A program made the position numbers and the translations under genes. Of a stretch of 64,000 nucleotides of DNA, positions 58,135-64,000 are shown one piece after another. The DNA lies in NCBI GenBank assembly GCA_024404495.1, contig JAKSPT010000003.1, positions 52,931-116,930 on the forward strand. The letters run 5' to 3'. Below the pieces are notes generated by a model. It made no database searches, was not told the DNA's origin, and worked only from the letters and a program-made list of their open reading frames with translations. Source of the DNA: Lachnospiraceae bacterium (GTDB taxonomy: Bacteria > Bacillota > Clostridia > Oscillospirales > CAG-272). Every line of letters begins with the position of its first letter. Position 1 is the first letter of the stretch.

Positions 58135-59601
58135 GTGAAAATCAGATGGAACCGACGTTATACCGCGATCGCTCTTTATACGGCGGGAGTCTGCTGTCTT
58201 CTGATCCTCGTTTCGTGGATCCTCATCAATCTCCGCTCGGTGTTCGGGGTCCTTGCAAAGATCGGCGAAGCGATCCTTCCCGTTTCGATCGGCTTCGCGA
58301 TCGCCTATATCCTGAATCCGCTCGAAAAGCTGTTCGACAGCAAGGTCTTCGGCTTCGTCGAAAAGAAAAAGCCTCACCCGTGGTTAAGGCGCTGTCTGTC
58401 GGTCGCCTGCTGCTTCCTGTGCGCGCTCATCGTGATCGGGGTCCTGCTCATCTGCATCGTACCGCAGGTCATGGCGGGCGTCTACGACCTGACCTCGAAC
58501 GCGGGCGGCTACGTTTCCAAGCTGAACGGATGGATCTCCACGATCGTCGGGGATTCCGGATTTCTGTACGAGCAATACCGGAAGCTGCTCACGTATATCG
58601 ACCTCAACCGCCTGCAGGAGCTGATCAATCAGTTCATCAAAAACTCCTCCGATTATCTGATCACGGGCGGAGGCGCGATCCTCAGCTTCTTCGGGAGCTT
58701 CCTCGGCGGAACGCTGAAGGTCATTCTCGGCGTCTTCCTCGCGGTCTATATGCTGCTCTACAAGGAAAAACTGACCGGGGTCGTGAGCAGCGTTTCCCAC
58801 GCCGTCCTCCCCGAAAAAGCCAACGGCGTTCTGAGCCACCTCCTGAACGAGGCGGATGACCGCTTCGGCGGCTTCATCGTCGGGCAGCTCATCGACGCGC
58901 TGATCGTCGGCGTTCTCGTCTTCGTTTCCAGCTGGATCCTGAAGATCCCGTATTATTCGCTCGTCAGCGTGCTCTGCGCGGTCACGAACGTCATTCCCTT
59001 CTTCGGTCCCTTCCTCGGCGCGATCCCGTCCTTCCTGATCATCTTCGTCTCCAGCCCGCTCAAGGCGCTCGTCTTCGTCGGGCTGATCCTCGTGATCCAG
59101 CAGATCGACGGCAACTATATCTGCCCGCGCATACTCAGCGGCTCGACCGGACTTTCCTCCCTCGGCGTCATCCTCTCGATCACGGTCGCGGGCGGACTGC
59201 TCGGCATCACCGGAATGTTCATCGGCGTCCCGCTGTTCGCCGTACTGTACGCGCTGATCGACGAGCAGATCGAGAAGAAGCTCGCGCAAAAATCGCTTCC
59301 CACCGGAGCCGCCGCCTACGAAACGGAGGGGGCTCCCTTCGTGCAGGCGCCACCGACCGAAGAAACGCCCGCCGAAGTTCCCGCCGACGTAAAAAAGCCG
59401 AAAGCGGTCAAAAAGCCGAAGGCGGAAAAGAAACCGAAGGCGGAGAAAAAGCCCGGAGCGGAAAAGAAACCGAAAACGAAATCCCCGAAGGACAAGCCGG
59501 TCAGAAAAAAGAAGGTCGTCCTTCCGAAGCCGGATAAAAAGAAAAAGAAACAGCCGGAGGCGGCAGCGGAGGTGACCGAAAACGATGAAAAAGAACGATA
59601 A
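58135..59601 (+). CDS. AI-2E family transporter with lysine-rich C-terminal tail
   Basis: A 488-residue membrane protein with eight or so segments. The family block IVGQLIDALIVGVLVFVSSW, then NVIPFFGPFLGAIPSFLIIF, and GNYICPRILSGSTGLSSLGVILSITVAGGLLGITGMFIGVPLFAVLYAL (the I-GxP core) are diagnostic. Members export signals or ions such as AI-2 or sodium; substrate unknown. A cytoplasmic tail of about 100 residues contains repeats of KPKAEKK. The GTG at 58135 follows AAGGAG by nine bases; upstream in-frame ATGs overlap that site. It overlaps its paralogue by 17 bases. Confidence 0.87.
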   Translation: MKIRWNRRYTAIALYTAGVCCLLILVSWILINLRSVFGVLAKIGEAILPVSIGFAIAYILNPLEKLFDSKVFGFVEKKKPHPWLRRCLSVACCFLCALIVIGVLLICIVPQVMAGVYDLTSNAGGYVSKLNGWISTIVGDSGFLYEQYRKLLTYIDLNRLQELINQFIKNSSDYLITGGGAILSFFGSFLGGTLKVILGVFLAVYMLLYKEKLTGVVSSVSHAVLPEKANGVLSHLLNEADDRFGGFIVGQLIDALIVGVLVFVSSWILKIPYYSLVSVLCAVTNVIPFFGPFLGAIPSFLIIFVSSPLKALVFVGLILVIQQIDGNYICPRILSGSTGLSSLGVILSITVAGGLLGITGMFIGVPLFAVLYALIDEQIEKKLAQKSLPTGAAAYETEGAPFVQAPPTEETPAEVPADVKKPKAVKKPKAEKKPKAEKKPGAEKKPKTKSPKDKPVRKKKVVLPKPDKKKKKQPEAAAEVTENDEKER

Positions 59602-60799
59602 CCTCCTCACCGTCGCGGTCTACGCGTTTCTGACGGCGCTTGCCGTCCTGCTGTTCGGCGTGCTGCTCTACCGCTTCGGCGCGGTCGCAACGGCGATCGG
59701 CGGCGTGCTGACGGCGATCCGGTCGGTCTTCATCGGCATCGCGATCGCGCTGATCCTCAATCCGACCCTCTCCTTCTTCGAGCAGTCGTACGATAAGCTC
59801 TTCTGCAAGAAGAAAAAGAAGCCGCGTCTGGTCCATGCGCTCGGGCTGATCACCACTTACCTTCTCCTGCTCCTTCTTCTCGCGGGCGTCATCCGGATCC
59901 TGATCCCGGAGCTCATCGACGCCGTAACGAAGCTGAAGGGACAGTCGGAAAAAGTCCTCGCCGACCTGCAGGTCCGTATCGACGCGTTTCTCGAAAAGAT
60001 CGAGCTGCCCTCCCTCGCCGCGGACGAATCGCAGGAAAAGCTCCACATCAACCTCGCCGAGGTCCTCAACGGTTGGGCATCCTCCCTCATCGGTCTGCTT
60101 ACCGGCGCGCTCCCGGGGCTGCTCTCCTACGCCTCGAACGCGTTCAGCGGCTTCAAGGATTATTTCCTCGGCATCGTCATTTCGGTCTATCTCCTCGCAT
60201 TCCGCAATTCGGTAAAAGCGGGTGCGAGAAGGGTCACGGCGTCGGTCTTTTCCGAAAAACACGCCGTCGCGCTCAGCGAGATCGGTTCGATCACCTACCG
60301 CACCTATCTGTCGTTCTTTACCGCGAAATTCTACGACGCGACGATCGTTTGCTGTATCTCTTATATCGCGTTCACCGTTCTGGAGATCCCCTACGCCATT
60401 CTGATCGGTCTGCTGTTCGGCGTGCTGAACCTGATCCCCTTCGTCGGTCCCGTCATCGGCGGGTTTATCGGTTGGATCATCGTTCTGATCTTCGCCCCGC
60501 AGAAGGCGCTGCTGTATATCCTCGTCATCCTTGCCATTCAGGCGCTTGACAGCTACGTCATCGAAAAGTATATCATCGGCGCTTCGGTCATCGGGCTTTC
60601 CAGCTTCTGGGTCCTCGTGTCGGTCACCATCATGGGCGGGCTCTTCGGCTTCACCGGAATGCTGCTCGCCGCGCCTACCTTTGCAATGGGCAGGATCCTC
60701 GTCCTCCGCTTTATGGAACACGTAAACCTGAAAAAGGAGGAAAAGAACGCGGTTTCTGCGGAAAGCACGGAGGAAGCGGATTCGGAAAAAACCGAATAA
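59585..60799 (+). CDS. AI-2E family transporter (paralogue)
   Basis: A 404-residue paralogue of the preceding protein. It shows SIGIAIALILNPTLSFFEQ in its first half (IGIAIALILNP), TAKFYDATIVCCISYIAFTVL, NLIPFVGPVIGGFIGWIIVL and GASVIGLSSFWVLVSVTIMGGLFGFTGMLLAAPTFAMGRIL, the AI-2E signature region. It lacks the long lysine-rich tail but ends in an acidic VSAESTEEADSEKTE tail. Starting inside the end of the first gene, it is probably co-translated. Tandem copies of AI-2E proteins are common in Clostridia. Confidence 0.9.
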   Translation: MKKNDNLLTVAVYAFLTALAVLLFGVLLYRFGAVATAIGGVLTAIRSVFIGIAIALILNPTLSFFEQSYDKLFCKKKKKPRLVHALGLITTYLLLLLLLAGVIRILIPELIDAVTKLKGQSEKVLADLQVRIDAFLEKIELPSLAADESQEKLHINLAEVLNGWASSLIGLLTGALPGLLSYASNAFSGFKDYFLGIVISVYLLAFRNSVKAGARRVTASVFSEKHAVALSEIGSITYRTYLSFFTAKFYDATIVCCISYIAFTVLEIPYAILIGLLFGVLNLIPFVGPVIGGFIGWIIVLIFAPQKALLYILVILAIQALDSYVIEKYIIGASVIGLSSFWVLVSVTIMGGLFGFTGMLLAAPTFAMGRILVLRFMEHVNLKKEEKNAVSAESTEEADSEKTE

Positions 60800-60828
60800 A
60801 AACCGCATTTCCCGTTCAAAGCAAAAAA

Positions 60829-60868
60829 CACCCGCCGGAAAGGAACGGCGTTTCCTCTCCGGCGGGTG
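60829..60868. terminator. Terminator between the AI-2E pair and nadE
   Basis: CACCCGCCGGAAAGGA pairs with TCCTCTCCGGCGGGTG around a 10-base loop region, a long GC-rich stem between convergent genes. Confidence 0.88.
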
Positions 60869-60910
60869 ATATTCGTTATACAGGTACCGCTTCTTTCCGC
60901 GGTGCCTTTT

Positions 60911-61660
60911 TTATTCTTCGTCGTTTTCGGGGGTAAACTCGAAGCAGGGCATCAGCTGCAGCTTGAACTGATTGATGCGGTGGAGACGGTCGATCTTTGC
61001 CTTCTCGGCGGGCGGCGGCTCGATCCCCTCGCGGATATACCTATCGAGCATCGCGTAGGTAAAGCCGAGGTTGTCCTCGTCGGTTTTTCCGGAAAGACCG
61101 TCGATCGGGGGCTTTTCCACGAATTTTTCGGGGAGTCCGATCGCACGTCCGACCGCCTTGACCTCGGCGACCGTCAGGCGGGAAAGCGGGCTGAAATCGC
61201 CGACGCTGTCGCCGTAACGCGTGGAATAACCGACCCAGTCCTCTGACAGATTGCAGGTATTGGCGACCCTGCCGTTTCTCGACTGGGAAACGCAGTAAAG
61301 CGCTGCCATACGGATTCGGGGCGGCAGGTTGACGACCGACTGCGTCGAGACGTCGAAGTCCTTCATTTCGTCAAGGATCGCTTCCACCGCTTTGCCGACG
61401 TTGACGACGTGATACTCGATACCGAGCGTTTCGCAGAGCTCGTAGGAATAGGAGATATCGAACTGCTCGCCTCTCGGCATCAGCACGCCGATCACGCGGT
61501 CCTTTCCGAGCGCCTTCACGCAGAGGGCAGCGGTCACCGAGCTGTCCTTGCCGCCCGAAATGCCGACGACGGCGCTGCAGCCTTTTCCGTTCTCCTCAAA
61601 CCAGTTTCTGATCCATTCTATGATCCGTCCGGCGGTTTTTTCCGCGTCAAAACGATACAT
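60911..61660 (-). CDS. nadE: Ammonia-dependent NAD+ synthetase
   Basis: A 249-residue NadE that amidates nicotinate adenine dinucleotide with ATP and ammonia. The PP-loop is GISGGKDSSVTAALC (residues 33-47), followed by MPRGEQFDISYSYELC, VANTCNLSEDWVGYSTRYGDSVGDF and PLSRLTVAEVKAVGRAIGLP. No glutaminase domain is attached, so free ammonia or a separate donor is used. AAGGGATGA precedes the ATG. A full promoter is at 61694-61722. pncC at 14.3 kb acts in the same salvage cycle. Confidence 0.96.
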   Translation of the reverse strand: MYRFDAEKTAGRIIEWIRNWFEENGKGCSAVVGISGGKDSSVTAALCVKALGKDRVIGVLMPRGEQFDISYSYELCETLGIEYHVVNVGKAVEAILDEMKDFDVSTQSVVNLPPRIRMAALYCVSQSRNGRVANTCNLSEDWVGYSTRYGDSVGDFSPLSRLTVAEVKAVGRAIGLPEKFVEKPPIDGLSGKTDEDNLGFTYAMLDRYIREGIEPPPAEKAKIDRLHRINQFKLQLMPCFEFTPENDEE

Positions 61661-61693
61661 ATCTTTTCATCCCTTTCGGTATTCATTTACCCG

Positions 61694-61722
61694 ATTATAG
61701 CACGGCTGATGATGCTTGTCAA
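61694..61722 (-). promoter_or_regulatory. nadE promoter
   Basis: Minus strand TTGACA (61722-61717), a 17-base spacer, TATAAT (61699-61694), 34 bases before the start codon. It lies at the end of the zinc-ribbon gene upstream. Confidence 0.9.
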
Positions 61723-61727
61723 GCGGT

Positions 61728-62162
61728 TCAGAATAGGATGCGCACCTCAAAACGGTTCCTGCATTTCGGGCAGCAGGCAGTGTGCTTGCCTTTTCTTCTC
61801 GGCAGACGAAGCGTCGAACGGCAGGCGGGACATTTGCGGTAGACTGCCGTTTTCCTGTCGCGGAAGCGGTCCTTCTGAAGCTGAAAGAAGGAGCGCACCT
61901 TTCCCCATACGTTCATCCATTTCCGGTTTTCGGATAATCTCCTCGTATGGTTCTTGGAGAAAAAACGAATGAAGAAACAGACGAAAGCCGCAGATTCGAT
62001 CAGATCGAACGGAAGACGGAACCAAAACGTACCGCCGAAAAAGGAGACGATGCCGCCCGCGATCATCGAAACGGCCGCAAGTACGATCAGCGCTTTTCCG
62101 AGCGAATCCATTCCGTAAATCCCGGAGAACGTGCGGTACAGCCACGATTTGATACGACTCAT
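61728..62162 (-). CDS. Small membrane protein with C-terminal zinc ribbon
   Basis: A 144-residue protein. Two hydrophobic segments (KALIVLAAVSMIAGGIVSFF and WFRLPFDLIESAAFVCFFIRFF) are followed by a basic stretch (RRLSENRKWMNVWGKVRSFFQLQ) and a zinc ribbon with CPACRSTLRLPRRKGKH and CPKCRNRF. Similar two-segment/ribbon proteins recur in Clostridia without assigned function. The ATG at 62162 follows AGAGGTG. An in-frame extension further upstream has no start signal and is not used. Confidence 0.75.
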   Translation of the reverse strand: MSRIKSWLYRTFSGIYGMDSLGKALIVLAAVSMIAGGIVSFFGGTFWFRLPFDLIESAAFVCFFIRFFSKNHTRRLSENRKWMNVWGKVRSFFQLQKDRFRDRKTAVYRKCPACRSTLRLPRRKGKHTACCPKCRNRFEVRILF

Positions 62163-62251
62163 AAAAACACCTCTTTTCTTTTTCATATTACATCGGATAT
62201 TTGAACCCGGTTTGAACCGCTTGAAAATATTGTAAATCGGAAAATTGACAC

Positions 62252-62280
62252 TTGCTTTTTCCGACAAAATGTTTTATACT
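62252..62280 (+). promoter_or_regulatory. Promoter for the cohesin/cadherin-like surface protein
   Basis: TTGCTT at 62252-62257, a 17-base spacer, TATACT at 62275-62280; a TTGACA just upstream (62245-62250) has wrong spacing to serve. Confidence 0.65.
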
Positions 62281-62320
62281 GTAGAAAAGAAAGTGCGTTC
62301 ATCTGCCGAAAGGAATGGAA

Positions 62321-63670
62321 ATGAAATCAAAAAACAATCCGGCACGGAATAAGGCTTTACGTATTTCGGTGGCAATCCTGATACTGCTCACGCTGTTTTC
62401 CCTGTTCCCCGTTTCGGCTGACAGCGCGACGCTTTCTCTGAACGGACAGGCATCCGTCCGACCCGGAGAAGAATTCACGCTCGTTCTTCATAACGGAGGC
62501 GCACCCATTATTTCTGCACGCTTTACCGTGGAATACGACCCGGCGTTTTTCTCCTTCTCGTACTATTATTGTGGGAAGGAAAACTGGGATTCCGACCACG
62601 ATATTCAATCCGGAAAAATCTCCATAATCACGATCGCGGGCTCCCTGAGCGACTTTTCGTCTGACGCGGACCTGTTCTATCTCGTCTTCAAGGCAAATCA
62701 GAACGTCACACCCGGAACGTCGACCTCCGTCCGGATCACGAACGTCAATCTTTCGGACGGGAACTACGATTACGCTCCCGCTGCGGAAAAAACGCTGACG
62801 ATCGCGCAGCCTCTCTCCTCAAACGCCAACCTTTCCGCCGCGTGGTACGACGGCGTAACCCTCACGCCCGCCTTTTCCCCGAGCGTCACCGAATACAGCG
62901 CCACCGTTCCCTTTTCGGTCAGCAGTATGCAGATGGGCGCGACGGCGGAGCATTCCGGCGCGAAGGTCAGCTCCCAGTACGCGAACCTTGAGGTCGGCTA
63001 CAACAAGCTCGTCGTGACCGTCACCGCGGAAAACGGCGCGCAGAAGTATTACGTATTCCACATCACGAGAGAACAGGACCCAAACTACGTTCCCTCCTCC
63101 GACGCGCGTCTGCGTTCGATCGAGGTCAGCGAGGGACGCCTCTCTCCCGCCTTCGACCCCGACACCTTCCGCTACGTCGTTTACGTTCCCTACGAGACCG
63201 AAACGATCACGGTGAGCGGCATCCCCTACGATATGAAAGCGCAGAAATGCGACGGCGTTTCGGCGGAGCTTGAGACCGGGGACAACGAGCTGATCCTCTC
63301 CCCGATTGCCGAGGACGGCACCGACGGTCACTATTTCATCACGGTACGAAGGATGGAAGCCTACGACCCCGAAACCGAGGCGGAGACCGAACCCGTAACC
63401 GAACCGGAAACAGAGCCCGAGACCGAGCCCGAAACCGAGCCGGAGACCGACCCCGTCACGGAGCCCGCGGATACCGCAGAGACCGAACCGACCGGAACGG
63501 AACCCGAAGAAACCGAAGCCGATCCCGTCTCCTCCGGTCCCGACACCCGTCAGAACGGCGGAAACGGTGATTTCACGGTGACGATGATCGTGCTGATCTC
63601 GGTCGCCGCGATCTGCATCGGCGTCGTCATCGGGATCCTGATCGGCGCCGTCGGCAAAAAACGCGGTTAA
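62321..63670 (+). CDS. Cell-surface protein with cohesin-like and cadherin-like beta-sandwich domains
   Basis: A 449-residue protein: signal peptide (ISVAILILLTLFSLFPVSA), a cohesin-type domain (about 35-160: SVRPGEEFTLVLHNGGAPIISARFTVEYDP), two cadherin-like beta-sandwich units (SNANLSAAWYDGVTLTPAFSPSVTEYSATVP and DARLRSIEVSEGRLSPAFDPDTFRYVVYVP), a repeat-rich linker of Thr-Glu-Pro (TEPETEPETEPETEP, about 350-390) and a C-terminal membrane anchor (VTMIVLISVAAICIGVVIGILIGAV) before KKRG. It is probably displayed on the surface. The ATG at 62321 follows AAGGA by six bases; an ATG two codons earlier abuts the ribosome site. Cohesin domains can dock to dockerins, none of which I see here. Confidence 0.83.
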   Translation: MKSKNNPARNKALRISVAILILLTLFSLFPVSADSATLSLNGQASVRPGEEFTLVLHNGGAPIISARFTVEYDPAFFSFSYYYCGKENWDSDHDIQSGKISIITIAGSLSDFSSDADLFYLVFKANQNVTPGTSTSVRITNVNLSDGNYDYAPAAEKTLTIAQPLSSNANLSAAWYDGVTLTPAFSPSVTEYSATVPFSVSSMQMGATAEHSGAKVSSQYANLEVGYNKLVVTVTAENGAQKYYVFHITREQDPNYVPSSDARLRSIEVSEGRLSPAFDPDTFRYVVYVPYETETITVSGIPYDMKAQKCDGVSAELETGDNELILSPIAEDGTDGHYFITVRRMEAYDPETEAETEPVTEPETEPETEPETEPETDPVTEPADTAETEPTGTEPEETEADPVSSGPDTRQNGGNGDFTVTMIVLISVAAICIGVVIGILIGAVGKKRG

Positions 63671-63687
63671 GTCTAAAACACGCAAAC

Positions 63688-63730
63688 ACCCGGAACGACC
63701 GGAACCGCGGTCGTTTCCGGGTCTTTTTTT
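63688..63730 (+). terminator. Terminator after the surface-protein gene
   Basis: ACCCGGAACGACCG pairs with CGGTCGTTTCCGGGT around a six-base loop and is followed by CTTTTTTT. Confidence 0.93.
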
Positions 63731-63792
63731 GCTCTTTTTCTCTCTTTTTTCACAAAGAATTGCCGAAGTTACAATAATTATTCATAATTGTC

Positions 63793-63801
63793 TGTTATAA
63801 T
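63793..63801 (+). promoter_or_regulatory. Extended -10 promoter for gpmI
   Basis: TGTTATAAT: a consensus TATAAT preceded by TGn, 39 bases before the gpmI start; the -35 region is AT-rich without a clear hexamer. Confidence 0.65.
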
Positions 63802-63840
63802 AGCGAAGATAATAAAAATACACTCCAAGGAGAAACCGTA

Positions 63841-64000
63841 ATGAAACTCAACAAACTGAAAAACTTCGCGGGGGTTCCCGGTCCCGTCGTCACGATCGTG
63901 ATGGACGGCGTGGGTCTGACCGACAACGAATCCGGCAACGCCGTCAGAACCGCCTACACCCCTACCCTTGATATGCTTCTCTCGACCTACCCGATGCGCA
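63841..64000 (+). CDS. gpmI: 2,3-bisphosphoglycerate-independent phosphoglycerate mutase, 5' part
   Basis: The first 53 residues of a metalloenzyme that interconverts 3- and 2-phosphoglycerate. MKLNKLKNFAGVPGPVVTIVMDGVGLTD contains the conserved metal Asp region (VMDGVGL), and NAVRTAYTPTLDMLLSTYP the family's A-x-TPxLD block. AAGGAG precedes the ATG by nine bases. The gene runs off the end of the window, so length and the serine-phosphorylation site cannot be seen. The assignment is strong but partial. Confidence 0.9.
   Translation, partial: MKLNKLKNFAGVPGPVVTIVMDGVGLTDNESGNAVRTAYTPTLDMLLSTYPMR

Noticed and set aside
63358..63480. Tandem 6-12 base periodic repeat resembling a microsatellite or CRISPR-like region
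   Set aside because: It is the in-frame codon repeat of the Thr-Glu-Pro linker of the surface protein, without spacers.
1..64000. Scan for tRNA, rRNA, SRP RNA, tmRNA, prophage, transposase and CRISPR arrays
   Set aside because: None of their diagnostic sequences was recognised by eye; faint or divergent copies cannot be excluded without a computed search.

Overview
The window reads as a GC-rich chromosome segment (upper-50s % GC, judged by eye) of an endospore-forming member of the class Clostridia, most like the uncultured gut Oscillospirales/Christensenellales-type lineages. The grounds are intact sporulation genes (sigK with a hydrophobic pro-sequence, a SipL-like DUF3794/LysM protein, cotJA-cotJB-cotJC), strong AAGGAGG-type ribosome binding sites, TTGACA-17-TATAAT promoters, a class A RNase P RNA, and several carbohydrate-active enzymes. 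Nearly every base is accounted for by tightly packed genes. I see no tRNA, rRNA, insertion sequence, prophage, CRISPR array or origin, and no stretch longer than about 300 bases without a gene or RNA.

Layout. 1-7.6 kb (minus): a housekeeping run with overlapping or nearly abutting genes: zinc-ribbon membrane protein, FliB-like methylase, Gfo/Idh/MocA oxidoreductase, coaE, lytic transglycosylase, M18 aminopeptidase, prfA, and tsaC/ywlC cut by the window start. 7.7-10.9 kb (minus): PfkB kinase, alpha/beta hydrolase, ruvX; then rnpB with its own promoter, followed without a visible terminator by an HPr-like gene. 11-16.5 kb: lipoprotein, cysteine desulfurase and murD (plus), pncC (minus), then a tRNA-methyltransferase-like gene and rsmI (plus). 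16.5-18.9 kb (minus): sipL-like and sigK. 19-23 kb (plus): metallo-beta-lactamase-fold hydrolase, gltX, glnS. 23-30.2 kb (minus): GH36 alpha-galactosidase followed by a stand-alone copy of its N-terminal domain, an EamA transporter, and an ABC exporter pair. 30.3-34.3 kb: a lipoprotein with a SigE-like promoter, a conserved unknown, a cysteine-rich Clostridia protein, a small P-loop protein and pgi. 34.5-39.5 kb (minus): GH106-like glycosidase, a preQ1 riboswitch with queT, and an SGNH/CE2-like esterase lipoprotein. 39.6-40.8 kb: cotJABC. 40.9-45.6 kb (minus): gpsA, PNPOx-like protein, a divergent PRPP synthetase, SIS-domain protein, AEC transporter. 45.8-55.7 kb (plus): HtrA-type protease coupled to a beta-helix/collagen-like lipoprotein, GH38 alpha-mannosidase, and an ECF sigma factor coupled to a 1016-residue membrane-anchored protein. 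55.8-64 kb: GNAT acetyltransferase, degenerate M23 protein, two AI-2E-family proteins, nadE, zinc-ribbon protein, a cohesin/cadherin-like surface protein, and the start of gpmI.

How it fits together. The cell appears to use host- or plant-derived glycans (alpha-galactosides, mannosides, rhamnosides, acetylated xylans or glucomannans), to salvage queuosine precursors, to sense its envelope through an ECF sigma/large ectodomain pair, and to sporulate. Several sporulation genes carry CATACAnT-like elements suggestive of SigE. The least explained items are the ECF sigma/1016-aa pair, the stand-alone GH36 N-terminal domain, the rnpB arm and its read-through into the HPr-like gene, and the HtrA/beta-helix pair. 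All functional calls rest on motif recognition by eye; no database search was run.
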